Origin: Candidatus Nitrosopumilus sp.
GTDB lineage: Archaea > Thermoproteota > Nitrososphaeria > Nitrososphaerales > Nitrosopumilaceae
Assembly: GCA_013911135.1 (NCBI GenBank)
Contig: JACERO010000017.1
Span: forward strand, 1-32,906
Direction of reading: 5' to 3'
Length of the DNA: 32,906 nt
Shown: piece after piece, positions 1 to 8,114 of the stretch
How positions within the stretch are numbered: position 1 is the stretch's first letter
How the letters are laid out: every line of letters begins with the position of its first letter
Position numbers and translations under genes: made by a program
Notes under the pieces: generated by a model
The model's database searches: none
Seen by the model: the letters and a program-made list of their open reading frames with translations, nothing else
Told to the model about the DNA's origin: nothing

Positions 1-1
1 C

Positions 2-603
2 AAATTGTTATTAGTTGATAGAGAGTTTTTTACAGCTGGAATAATTTCTGTGATAAAACAAAAACACTTGAAATTTCTAATGCCTGCAAAAAAGACTCCA
101 AGAATTAAAGATGCCATTTTACAATATGTTAATAGAGATAGAAAATCAATTTCAAATTGTATGATACAATCCGCATCAGGGCATGTCGAGTCATTTACTC
201 TAGTCATTTTACCAAACAAGAATGCAAGAAAAAAATCAAATCTTACAGACCAGTACATTACATTTGCAACAAATATTTCACCAAAAGAAATATCACACAA
301 CATACAATCCATTCCAACTGATTACAAGCAACGGTGGGGAATAGAGACAGGTTATGCCTGCATAGGAAGATTCAGACCAAAAACTATAGTTCAAACCAAT
401 CCATAAGGTTGCTATACTTTTACTATTCATTAATTTTGTACAATGCATGGATTATTACAAATTTGATAATATCTGAAGAATCGGATATACAAAATTACAA
501 ACCAATCATATCAATTGAAACTCTCAAATATTTCTTTGTGAAAATGATTGTGTATTATTTTAGAAATAACAAAAATAATTATTTCCTAGAATGTGTAATT
601 TGA
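2..603 (+). pseudogene. IS4-like DDE transposase, C-terminal part, frameshifted
   Basis: The reading frame is open to the window edge and starts with residues LLVDREFF, which fits the second catalytic Asp block of IS4-like transposases (D-R-x-F-F). It continues through FLMPAKK to YKQRWGIETGY, which contains the third catalytic Glu in the Y-x-x-R-W-x-I-E signature. Near 383-388, just after RFRPKT, the frame must shift: the typical following block (S-x-N-x-x-I-R-L-L-Y-F, then L-Y-N-x-W) is read in another frame from 388 to a stop at 601-603. The two halves join perfectly if one base is missing near 386. Either the copy is dead, or it uses frameshifting, or there is a base-call error. No classical heptameric slippery site is seen (only CCAAAAAC). 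Confidence 0.75.
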
Positions 604-605
604 TG

Positions 606-623
606 TACTTTCCCATCTACTGG
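606..623. repeat. Right terminal inverted repeat of IS copy 1
   Basis: The sequence TACTTTCCCATCTACTGG is the exact reverse complement of 32779-32796. The match stops at both sides (605 and 624 no longer pair with 32797 and 32778), which defines an 18-bp terminal repeat and places the IS boundary at 623. Confidence 0.8.
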
Positions 624-663
624 AATAGGTTAACTCCTTCCCAACCATAATCAATAAAACAAC

Positions 664-1698
664 CTAATTATTTTTGGAGAGAGCTTTTTTGTTTATGCAT
701 TCATTGATGAATTGTAGTGAGCTAACCGCACCTGTATTACCTGTCTTTTTCATTAAATCGTAACTGAGTCCAATCTTTGTCTTATCAATTTGGCATTTTT
801 CTGCAACATAATCTACAAATCTACTTCCTGCAGTGTGTAATCCCCAGATCCTAATTTTTTTAAATTCAGACGGCATCTTTTTACGTAATAGTTTAAGATT
901 TTGTGCAGAAAGATTTGCTACCTCTTCTCTGAGCTTTTTTGGCTGTAATTTTATATCAAAAACTATTCTGTGTTTTTTGTCTGGAGACATTTTGATTGTG
1001 GCATTTTTCTCAGTATTTTTTGTATCCTTTAAAGTGAGAATTGATTTTGAATCAATCTGAATTTGTGTATTTTTTGTCTTTTTTTGTGATAATATAGTAG
1101 ATGCAACAGCATCACTAAAAATCAAAAAATAAATTAAATTATAAAAATTTACTTTGTCTTTTTTTGAGATGTGTTTAATCTGTTTTATTCTATCTAAAAA
1201 CCATGGAGTATAATGAGTTCCAATTAGTACAAATGCATTTTCTTTTCCATTCATGAGAAAGTATCCTGCAGAATTTAGCAATGATTCCGAAAATGAGGAA
1301 CATGCCAATCCTTGAAAGTTTTGTGCTCTGATATCTTTTCTAAATGAAAGCTTGGGAATTAGTTCAACTGTTGGTGAAGGATCAAGATACTGCTGATTGT
1401 CATTAATTGTAATGAATAATCCAATTTTTTTAGGATCTACTCCACGTAGAGACTTTTTTGCTGTTTTGTAATACATATCATTTAGACTAACATCTGATTC
1501 AACAAAATCTCCCTTGTCAAAATCAATTTTTGAAAAATCATATGATTTGTAGATGTAGTCTATTCCTAACTCATTTTTTGCATATTCTCGAACTTCTTTG
1601 TCAAGCTTTTTCTTGAGAAAATCATCTACTATCTCAGATATTAAATAACGAAATTTTGCCTTGGTAAATACTATGTTTGATAAGTTAACAGATGGCAT
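664..1698 (-). CDS. Thiolase-fold condensing enzyme, KAS III / type III PKS-like
   Basis: A 344-aa protein that I read as a decarboxylating condensing enzyme of the thiolase superfamily. The nucleophilic Cys is at about residue 133 in GLACSSFSESL, followed by the expected hydrophobic helix. A G-D-A-like segment (FSDAVAS, about 194-200) matches the FGDGAAA strand. His is at about 288 in LHTAGSRFVD, the usual position of H-P-G-G-x-x-I/V, and Asn at about 321 in KKTGNTGAVSS corresponds to GNxSSAS. So the Cys-His-Asn triad of KAS III and chalcone-synthase-type enzymes is present, although overall similarity looks low. The start codon follows the stop of the upstream LLM gene by one base, so it is translationally coupled at the end of the glycine cleavage operon. 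Substrate and product are unknown. An archaeal HMG-CoA synthase is less likely because this gene's neighbours are not mevalonate genes. Confidence 0.6.
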   Translation of the reverse strand: MPSVNLSNIVFTKAKFRYLISEIVDDFLKKKLDKEVREYAKNELGIDYIYKSYDFSKIDFDKGDFVESDVSLNDMYYKTAKKSLRGVDPKKIGLFITINDNQQYLDPSPTVELIPKLSFRKDIRAQNFQGLACSSFSESLLNSAGYFLMNGKENAFVLIGTHYTPWFLDRIKQIKHISKKDKVNFYNLIYFLIFSDAVASTILSQKKTKNTQIQIDSKSILTLKDTKNTEKNATIKMSPDKKHRIVFDIKLQPKKLREEVANLSAQNLKLLRKKMPSEFKKIRIWGLHTAGSRFVDYVAEKCQIDKTKIGLSYDLMKKTGNTGAVSSLQFINECINKKALSKNN

Positions 1699-1699
1699 T

Positions 1700-2626
1700 C
1701 TATTGAATGCTTTTCAGCAATTTATCAAGTTTCTCAAAAAAGTCATCGGTGTACTTGTCTTCAGGTAGATCAAATCCCAAAATTATGGTTTTTAATTTTG
1801 TGCTTTTTACTATTTTACTAATTTTCTCTTTACACTTTTCTACCGAGCCTGAAACTGTTAATTCGTCAAGCAGTACATCTGCAACATTTTGCATAGCCTC
1901 CAATAATCCACTTTTTTCATAAGCACTCTTGATCTTCTCAACTTCTTCTTGAAAACCAGCATTTGTTAGTGAAATTGTATAAAACTCATTTGCGCCAATG
2001 TATCCAGCCAGTGTCATTTTTGCTTGATTGTTATTATCTGTAAAAAAGGTAGGAAGAATTGAAATTACATTAAATTCATCCTCTGGTTTATTCAAAGACT
2101 TTAGTGTTGAGTTGATTAGATCTATATGATTTGAAATTTGATCTTTTGGTTTTAAAAAAAATATGACACCATCTGCATTTTCAGCTGCAAGTTTTGTGGT
2201 TTTTTCACCAACTGCAGCCCAATAGATTTGGCCCGAATATTTTGTCTTGATAAAATTTGAGTAGTCCTTCAGTCGTGAAAGTGGTTTTTTAAATTTCATC
2301 TTCCACAAATTCTCAATAATTATGGGTGCACTTGTTCCCATTCCTAAAACAAATTTTCCACTAGTCTTTGTGTGTATGTGATTTGCAGCATCAAGAATTT
2401 CTTCTTGTGTTCTTGAAAATACATTGATGATTCCTGTTCCAAGTTTTACATGCTTAACTCTCTCACTGATATTTGATAAAACATCCAATGCATTCACTCC
2501 AAAAAATTCTGGATGTGTTTCTGACACAAAAAAGTATTCAACAGAGTTGTCATCTGCAATCTGAGCTGCTCGCTTGATAGCATCTATTGGAGCTCTTATT
2601 CCAAGCTCAATTCCAATTTTAGTCAC
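1700..2626 (-). CDS. LLM-class (F420/flavin-dependent) oxidoreductase, Mer-like
   Basis: A 308-aa TIM-barrel protein of the luciferase-like monooxygenase superfamily. The N-terminal strand is KIGIELGIRAP. KLGTGIINVFSRTQEEI (about 79-95) corresponds to the L-G-x-G-V-x-N-P-x-x-R-x-P block, followed by SGKFVLGMGTSAP (about 109-121). This pattern is shared with F420-dependent methylene-tetrahydromethanopterin reductase (Mer, about 320-330 aa) and related F420 enzymes. It lies 34 bp after lpd and one base before the thiolase-fold gene. The glycine cleavage system releases a methylene-tetrahydropterin, so a Mer-like role on that carbon is a reasonable inference, but the superfamily is broad and many members act on unrelated substrates. 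Cofactor preference cannot be told from the sequence. Confidence 0.75.
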   Translation of the reverse strand: MTKIGIELGIRAPIDAIKRAAQIADDNSVEYFFVSETHPEFFGVNALDVLSNISERVKHVKLGTGIINVFSRTQEEILDAANHIHTKTSGKFVLGMGTSAPIIIENLWKMKFKKPLSRLKDYSNFIKTKYSGQIYWAAVGEKTTKLAAENADGVIFFLKPKDQISNHIDLINSTLKSLNKPEDEFNVISILPTFFTDNNNQAKMTLAGYIGANEFYTISLTNAGFQEEVEKIKSAYEKSGLLEAMQNVADVLLDELTVSGSVEKCKEKISKIVKSTKLKTIILGFDLPEDKYTDDFFEKLDKLLKSIQ

Positions 2627-2660
2627 AAAATTTCTACTAATATCTCTCTAGTATAAAATA

Positions 2661-3965
2661 TTAGGACGTATGGATGCTTTTTCCATCTAGACTTCTTAGC
2701 GCATCTACAAATGCTTCTGGAAGGGTAGGATGAGCGTGAATTGTTTCAATCACGTCTTTTGGTTTTAGTTTTAATTTTATTGCCAACGTAGCCTCACCAA
2801 TGATTTCACTTGCATGTGCTCCAACTATGATGGTGCCTTGCAATATCCCATTTTCCTCAAAAACCTTGATAAATCCACGTGTATCGCCTAAACAATTTGC
2901 TTTTGCATTAGCTATCATAGGAACCTCTTTCGAATTTCCCTCACATTTTCCAACAATTGCCACTTCAGGGTATGTAAACACACAGAATGGTACTGCAGAA
3001 TAATCAATTGTACTTTTTTCTCCCAAGATATTTTGTGCAGCAACCTCGCCTTGATATGATGCTACATGAGCAAGCTCATATTTTCCTGCAATGTCTCCTA
3101 TTGCATAAACATTTGACAGATTAGTTTGCATGTACTCATTTACTGTAATACCTTCATCATTCCACGCAATTCCTAACTTGTCTAGATCATCAGTGTTAAA
3201 GTTAGGTTCTCTTCCTGTGCTAATTAGAATTTTTTCTGGATTAATCTCATTCTCATTTATCATTACTTTTTCGTTATCTATTTTCATAGAAGATTTTGTC
3301 ATAACAGAAATTCCATCTAGTTTCATGTATTTTTCAATGGCAGCTCCTACTTCTTTTGGCTGACCTGGCAAAAGAGAATCCTCCATCTCAACTAACCAAA
3401 TTTTACATCCTAGTGCATTGAGAATTGATGCAAACTCACATCCACTATATCCTCCACCTACAACCAAAATAGATTCTGGAATATTCTCTAGATCAAAAAC
3501 TGAATCAGTTGACACAATTTTCTCAACTAAATCATTCGCTGGAAAACTTTTGGGTTTGCTACCTGTAGCAAGAACAATGTTTTTTGTCTCTAGTGTTCTA
3601 TCATTTACTATAACTTGATTTTGTGATTTTATGCTAGCTTCTCCTTCTATCAACTCTATTCCATGTTCTTTGAAAAGGAAACCAATTCCAGATGCAAGTT
3701 TTGAAACAGTTGACTTCATTTTTGATCTTAGAATAGAATAATCAATCTCAATGTTGCTGTTGATGCCAAATTTTTTGGCTGATTTTGCCTTTCTTACAAT
3801 ATCTCCCATTGAATGTAGGTATTTTGTTGGAATACAGCCCTTTTGGATACATGTACCTCCAAGACCATTTTTTTCAACAACACAAACCTTCACACCTTCC
3901 CTTGCTAGGCTTATTGCGCACACATAACCCGCAGGTCCAGCACCAATTATGATTGCATCATACAT
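2661..3965 (-). CDS. lpdA: Dihydrolipoamide dehydrogenase (L-protein / E3)
   Basis: A 434-aa class I pyridine nucleotide-disulfide oxidoreductase that re-oxidises dihydrolipoyl-GcvH with NAD+. The FAD-binding motif GAGPAG is at residues 8-13. The redox-active disulfide is GGTCIQKGCIPTK with Cys39 and Cys44, the spacing of true lipoamide dehydrogenases. A second Rossmann motif VVGGGYSGCE serves NAD, and AIGDIAG precedes the dimerisation domain. The C-terminal HAHPTLPEAF supplies the His-Glu catalytic base (about His412, Glu417). It is somewhat shorter than bacterial Lpd (about 470 aa) but has all catalytic parts. It follows lplA by 41 bp in the glycine cleavage operon, so its main partner is probably GcvH. 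Confidence 0.93.
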   Translation of the reverse strand: MYDAIIIGAGPAGYVCAISLAREGVKVCVVEKNGLGGTCIQKGCIPTKYLHSMGDIVRKAKSAKKFGINSNIEIDYSILRSKMKSTVSKLASGIGFLFKEHGIELIEGEASIKSQNQVIVNDRTLETKNIVLATGSKPKSFPANDLVEKIVSTDSVFDLENIPESILVVGGGYSGCEFASILNALGCKIWLVEMEDSLLPGQPKEVGAAIEKYMKLDGISVMTKSSMKIDNEKVMINENEINPEKILISTGREPNFNTDDLDKLGIAWNDEGITVNEYMQTNLSNVYAIGDIAGKYELAHVASYQGEVAAQNILGEKSTIDYSAVPFCVFTYPEVAIVGKCEGNSKEVPMIANAKANCLGDTRGFIKVFEENGILQGTIIVGAHASEIIGEATLAIKLKLKPKDVIETIHAHPTLPEAFVDALRSLDGKSIHTS

Positions 3966-4006
3966 ATGATTTGATGAACTTCAAGTAGCAATAAATTTTG
4001 CCAAGG

Positions 4007-4759
4007 TTATCTTCTAAATGTCCAGTTTTCACTTGAAAATTTTTCATTCATTAACTTCTGACATAATTCTAATTCTTCTTGGTTTAGTTTGAAAGGAACA
4101 AGTTCACATCCAAAAACATCTGTTGCACTGTTTTTTAGAGCATCAGAAACTTGGTCAAATGTTTTTGAAATACCTGCAACTCTATTTTTGACATCTGAAA
4201 TTTCCTTATCGCTTATCTTTTCTATTGGTACATTTAGCAATGAAAACATTTTTTCTACATCTACCTCTAATAGAACTGTTCCATGTTGCAGTAAAGTGCT
4301 ATTCTTTCTGGTTTGTGCATTTCCACAAACCTTCTTTCCATTAATAGTAACATCATTTAATGGAGAAAACTTAGCATCAAGTCCAAGTTTCTTTAATGCT
4401 TGTATAATTAATTCACTAATTTCTTTATATGATTCCATTATGCTTTGCGGAAAATTTTTTGTAACAAACGAATATGTCAATTCCATATCATGAAAAACTG
4501 CCCCACCTCCAGTGATTCTTCTGACCACATCTACATTTTTCTCATTACATTTTTTGTAATCAACTTCATCTATGCTTTGAAAATAACCAATAGAAATACA
4601 AGGCTTAGACCATCCATAAATTCTTAAAATAGGTTCTTTGTAGTTGTAAAGTAAAAACTCATCAACTGCCATGTTCCATGTTCCTGTGTTATTTCCTGTT
4701 TCTAAAATTCCAATGTTTTCAAATTTGATTTTTCTCACCTTTTGTACTAAGTATAACAT
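4007..4759 (-). CDS. lplA: Lipoate-protein ligase A, catalytic domain (LplA-N)
   Basis: A protein of about 250 aa of the biotin/lipoate ligase fold, which adenylates lipoate and passes it to the lysine of GcvH. Visible motifs are TWNMAVDEFLL near the N-terminus, RRITGGGAVFHD (about 81-92, the lipoyl-AMP loop), and NGKKVCGNAQTR (about 141-152) with the catalytic lysine. LQHGTVLLEVD follows. It lacks the C-terminal accessory domain found in E. coli LplA; that part is the separate gene just upstream (4719-5030), as in the two-subunit ligase of Thermoplasma. The reading frames overlap by about 41 bp. The start is uncertain: ATG at 4759 is used here, but TTG at 4762 or GTG at 4738 are possible, the last being closer to where the conserved fold begins. 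Confidence 0.88.
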   Translation of the reverse strand: MLYLVQKVRKIKFENIGILETGNNTGTWNMAVDEFLLYNYKEPILRIYGWSKPCISIGYFQSIDEVDYKKCNEKNVDVVRRITGGGAVFHDMELTYSFVTKNFPQSIMESYKEISELIIQALKKLGLDAKFSPLNDVTINGKKVCGNAQTRKNSTLLQHGTVLLEVDVEKMFSLLNVPIEKISDKEISDVKNRVAGISKTFDQVSDALKNSATDVFGCELVPFKLNQEELELCQKLMNEKFSSENWTFRR

Positions 4760-5030
4760 CAACTAACGAATCTATTTCAAATCCAAAAAATTCTGAGTTT
4801 TTCAAAGTCATCTGAATTTTATTTTTTAATTCTTCTTTTTCTAATTTGGCTCCACAAAGTCCTTGTTCTAGTTGCTCCATTACTTCTTCTGGATGGACAA
4901 AAAAGTCTCCTGTTATTCTAATTGAATGAATCAATTGTGATTCTTGCTTGTAGGCAAGTTTGATTTTTACAATCTTGCCTAGTTTTGCTGTGGTTGTTGC
5001 AATAATTGTTTTATCATGGCTAGAATTCAA
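4719..5030 (-). CDS. lplB: Lipoate-protein ligase accessory subunit (LplB)
   Basis: A 103-aa protein matching the C-terminal domain of bacterial LplA, here a separate gene. The diagnostic stretch is ITGDFFVHPEEVMEQLEQ followed by LCGAKLEKEEL, equivalent to GDFF-x-x-P-E-E-x-x-x-x-L-E-x-x-L-x-G. In archaeal bipartite ligases this subunit is needed for the adenylation step. It begins with TTG one base after the gcvPB stop and overlaps lplA, so both ligase subunits are coupled to the enzyme complex they activate. Having the accessory gene before the catalytic gene, inside the gcv operon, is a useful context marker. Confidence 0.85.
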   Translation of the reverse strand: MNSSHDKTIIATTTAKLGKIVKIKLAYKQESQLIHSIRITGDFFVHPEEVMEQLEQGLCGAKLEKEELKNKIQMTLKNSEFFGFEIDSLVDVILSTKGEKNQI

Positions 5031-5031
5031 T

Positions 5032-6444
5032 TTATGATTCCTTAGGCATCCATCGTAGATTCAGCTGGCGTGCTGCCTTTACCTCATCTAATCTTCCAGG
5101 TGTTGTATGAGGCGAATTTTTGACTAATTCTGGGTCTTCTTTTAGTTCTTTGATGATGGTTTTCAAGACCCTGGCAAACTCATCTAGTGTGTCTTTGCTT
5201 TCAGTTTCTGTGGGCTCTATCATCAAGGCCTCTTTCACAATCAATGGAAAGTAAATTGTAGGTGCATGAAAACCATAATCTATAATTCTTTTTGCAATGT
5301 TGATAGTACTTTTCTCACCAAAGTTTTTTGCAGATATGACAAATTCATGTGCACATCTTCTATCATATGGTACATCAAAGTCTTCTTTTAGTAAACAAAA
5401 AAGATAATTTGCATTTAAAACTGCTATCTGTGAAACTTTTTGAATGTCTGATCCCCATGATTTTAAGTATGATAACGCACGAACAAGTATTCCAAAGTTT
5501 CCATAAAACGAATGTATCTTACCTACACTCTTTTCTTTGTTAGAATCAAAAACGAATTGTTCATTTTCTTTTTTAATTCTTGGTACTGGTAAATAATCTT
5601 CAAGAAATGATCTAACTCCAAGTGCTCCTCCGCCAGGTCCACCACCACCGTGTGGTGTAGAAAATGTCTTGTGCAAGTTAAGATGCATCATATCAAATCC
5701 TTGATCTGCAGGTTTACTAATTCCCAAAAGTGCATTCATGTTTGCACCATCACAATACATCAGAGATCCATTTTCTTTTGCAAGATCTTTGATCTCAGAT
5801 AAATTCTCTTCATATAATCCCAAAGTATTTGGATTTGTAATCATTACAACTGCCACATCTGGTCCTATTGCCTTTTTGAATTCATTAATGTCCATGTTTC
5901 CACGATCATCTGTTGGAATCGTAACTGTTTGGAATTTACACATAGCTGCAGTTGCAGGATTTGTTCCATGAGCAGAGTCAGGAATTATTATTTTGGTTCT
6001 GGTTTCATTTTTTTCTGCAAAATATTTTTTGGCAATCATTACTCCAAGTAATTCACATTGTGAACCTGCAGATGGCTGAAGAGAGAACGCATCCATTCCA
6101 GTGATTTCTTTTAGATTATCTTCCAGCTCCCAAATAACCTGCAATGCCCCTTGTGCGTGACTAGCAGGCATGTGTGGATGCAGATCTGAGAATCCTTGTA
6201 GTTTGGCAAGATCCTCATTGACTCTAGGATTATACTTCATGGTGCATGAGCCTAGAGGATAGAAATTGGTATCAATTCCATAATTTTTTCTTGATAACTC
6301 AGTGTAGTGTCTAATAATTTGAATCTCATTTACATCACATAATGGAAGATATCTTCTTTTTAGTTCTTCAGGCAAATCTACATCCTTTTCTTGAGAAGGT
6401 ATATGCTTTGTATTTGATTGGATGTAGTTAAAAATTAATTTCAT
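5032..6444 (-). CDS. gcvPB: Glycine dehydrogenase (decarboxylating) subunit 2
   Basis: A 470-aa PLP-dependent subunit of the P-protein, which decarboxylates glycine and transfers the aminomethyl group to lipoyl-GcvH. The PLP lysine is Lys259 in HLNLHKTFSTPHGGGGPG. DSAHGTNPAT (about 156-165) and the glycine-rich loop after Lys259 are typical. In this lineage the P-protein is split into two chains, with the N-terminal half encoded just upstream. The start ATG overlaps the gcvPA stop as ATGA, indicating coupled translation and 1:1 assembly. Length agrees with archaeal and Gram-positive GcvPB. Confidence 0.95.
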   Translation of the reverse strand: MKLIFNYIQSNTKHIPSQEKDVDLPEELKRRYLPLCDVNEIQIIRHYTELSRKNYGIDTNFYPLGSCTMKYNPRVNEDLAKLQGFSDLHPHMPASHAQGALQVIWELEDNLKEITGMDAFSLQPSAGSQCELLGVMIAKKYFAEKNETRTKIIIPDSAHGTNPATAAMCKFQTVTIPTDDRGNMDINEFKKAIGPDVAVVMITNPNTLGLYEENLSEIKDLAKENGSLMYCDGANMNALLGISKPADQGFDMMHLNLHKTFSTPHGGGGPGGGALGVRSFLEDYLPVPRIKKENEQFVFDSNKEKSVGKIHSFYGNFGILVRALSYLKSWGSDIQKVSQIAVLNANYLFCLLKEDFDVPYDRRCAHEFVISAKNFGEKSTINIAKRIIDYGFHAPTIYFPLIVKEALMIEPTETESKDTLDEFARVLKTIIKELKEDPELVKNSPHTTPGRLDEVKAARQLNLRWMPKES

Positions 6445-7694
6445 TTACTTACCGCCGAAATATACGAATCAATATCTTGAAGTGAATTTTTTTCAGTGCA
6501 ACATACCAATAATTTATCATCTCCAACATCTATTCCACCAAAAATGTCACATTCCATCAAATCTGCAATTATTTTTTCAGATGGTTTTGGTGATTTTACT
6601 AGAAATTCATTGTAAAATGGATTTGTGTTGATGGAATCAAATCCATTTTTTCTCAACTTTTCATGCAAAAGATGTGCTCTATGATATGATGCTCTTGCTA
6701 CATTTTGAAGTCCAGATTTTCCTAATAATGCCAAGTAAATTGTTGCAGTTAATGCCAGTAGTGTCTGATTTGTAGTGATGTTACTTGTGGCACGTTCCCT
6801 TCTGATGAACTGCTCTCTTGCTTGTAATGTCAAAACAAAACCTTCATTGCCTTGGTTATCCATAGTCATTCCTACGATTCTTCCTGGCAATTTTTTTGTC
6901 AAAAATTGTTTTACTGCAATAAATCCTAGATAGGGACCGCCAAAACTTTTTGGTATGCCAAACGCTTGACCTTCTCCTACAACAACATCTGCACCAAATT
7001 CTCCAGGAGTTTTGAGTATTGCCAAAGAGGTTGGATCTGAGATACAGTTTATGAACAGTGCATTGTTTTGGTGAGCCATATCAATCAAACCTTGAGGGTT
7101 TTTGATATTTCCATAAAAGTCAGGAGTCTGTGAAATCACACATGCAGTGTTTTTATCAATAGTGTTTGTAATGGTTAGTTCTGTTCCATCACAATATGTT
7201 TGAAGAACTTTCAGATATTCTGGATTAAGTCCATCATCCACAAAAACATCCTTTCGTTTGGTATGTGCACTGGATAACAATGCTGCTTCAGCCAAAGCTG
7301 ATGCACCATCATAAAGAGATGCATTTGAGACATCCATGCCTGTAAGTAGGCATATGAATGACTGAAATTCGTATAAAACCTGCAGAACTCCTTGACTAGC
7401 TTCTGGTTGATATGGAGTGTATGATGTCAAAAATTCTCCTCTTGATACAAGATGATTAATCACCGATGGTATGTAATGATCATAAGACCCACCACCTACA
7501 AAGTATTTCATAGCCGAATTTTTTTCTGACAAAGACGTAATGTATGAAACTAATTCTATCTCACTTAATGGATTGTCTATCTTTAATTCAGAAAGTTTTG
7601 GTTTGAATTCTGAAACCAATTCATCTAATGTTGAACATCCAACAACTGAAAGCATTTTAGAAATATCTTCTTTTGTATGTGGAATAAAGTTCAT
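6441..7694 (-). CDS. gcvPA: Glycine dehydrogenase (decarboxylating) subunit 1
   Basis: A 417-aa N-terminal-half subunit of the split P-protein. It starts with FIPHTKEDISKMLSVVG, the usual beginning of GcvPA. YFVGGGSYDHYIPSVI is followed by FLTSYTPYQPEASQG, which forms part of the active-site entrance, and IRRERATSNITTNQTL lies further on. The chain contributes to the heterotetramer rather than carrying the PLP lysine. It lies three bases after gcvH and overlaps gcvPB by four. No defect is seen. Confidence 0.95.
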   Translation of the reverse strand: MNFIPHTKEDISKMLSVVGCSTLDELVSEFKPKLSELKIDNPLSEIELVSYITSLSEKNSAMKYFVGGGSYDHYIPSVINHLVSRGEFLTSYTPYQPEASQGVLQVLYEFQSFICLLTGMDVSNASLYDGASALAEAALLSSAHTKRKDVFVDDGLNPEYLKVLQTYCDGTELTITNTIDKNTACVISQTPDFYGNIKNPQGLIDMAHQNNALFINCISDPTSLAILKTPGEFGADVVVGEGQAFGIPKSFGGPYLGFIAVKQFLTKKLPGRIVGMTMDNQGNEGFVLTLQAREQFIRRERATSNITTNQTLLALTATIYLALLGKSGLQNVARASYHRAHLLHEKLRKNGFDSINTNPFYNEFLVKSPKPSEKIIADLMECDIFGGIDVGDDKLLVCCTEKNSLQDIDSYISAVSK

Positions 7695-7697
7695 TGA

Positions 7698-8078
7698 TTA
7701 CTCCTTATTCTGTCCTACTAGTTCATCATATTGTTCTTTAGAAAGCAAAGAATCTATTTGCTCAGGATTACTTGGTTTTATTTTCACAATCCATCCTTCT
7801 TCATAGGGTGACTGATTAATTAATTCTGGATGCTCTAATAGTTTTTCATTAATTTCAATAATTTCTCCATCTACTGGACAGTAGATATCAGATGATGCTT
7901 TGACAGAATCTATGATTACCATGACATCATTTTGTTTGAACGAACTTGAAACTTGAGGTAATTCAATTGATACTATGTCTCCAAGCTGATCTTGTGCAAA
8001 TTCTGTTATTCCAACAATTATGATTTGATCGCTTTTTTCAATCCATTCATGTTCTTTAGTAAATTTTTTTTCTGCCAC
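7698..8078 (-). CDS. gcvH: Glycine cleavage system H protein
   Basis: A 126-aa lipoyl carrier protein that shuttles the aminomethyl group between the P, T and L proteins. The sequence begins KFTKEHEWIE and contains GITEFAQDQLGDIVSIELP. The lipoylation hairpin is IIDSVKASSDIYCPVDG with Lys60 as the modified residue. The usual E-S-V-K is D-S-V-K here, a mild change. The C-terminal part (SPYEEGWIVKIKPSNPEQID) is complete. It lies 36 bp after gcvT and 3 bp before gcvPA. It is the probable substrate of LplA/LplB and LipA encoded in the same locus. Confidence 0.95.
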   Translation of the reverse strand: MAEKKFTKEHEWIEKSDQIIIVGITEFAQDQLGDIVSIELPQVSSSFKQNDVMVIIDSVKASSDIYCPVDGEIIEINEKLLEHPELINQSPYEEGWIVKIKPSNPEQIDSLLSKEQYDELVGQNKE

Positions 8079-8114
8079 GGCAAACTTTGAAATAATCTCA
8101 TTAAAAAAGTTGTT

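Larger units (their letters stand above)
1..623 (+). mobile_element. Insertion sequence, 3' part (right end), cut by window edge
   Basis: This stretch carries the C-terminal part of a DDE transposase and ends in an 18-bp terminal repeat (606-623). The reverse complement of that repeat occurs exactly at 32779-32796, where a second copy begins. The left end of this copy lies outside the window. The element looks IS4-like from the transposase motifs; the exact IS family is inference. After 623 the sequence changes to a 40-bp spacer before the next gene. No target-site duplication can be assessed because the other end of the element is not visible. Confidence 0.8.

Noticed and set aside
376-384. 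Programmed frameshifting in the transposase
   Set aside because: Only CCAAAAAC is present, which is not a classical slippery heptamer, and no downstream pseudoknot was evident. Not excluded, but a missing base is simpler.
334-603. Independent small gene in the transposase 3' end
   Set aside because: Its residues from about 388 on match the continuing transposase block (IRLLYF, LYNAW), so it is the second half of the broken gene.
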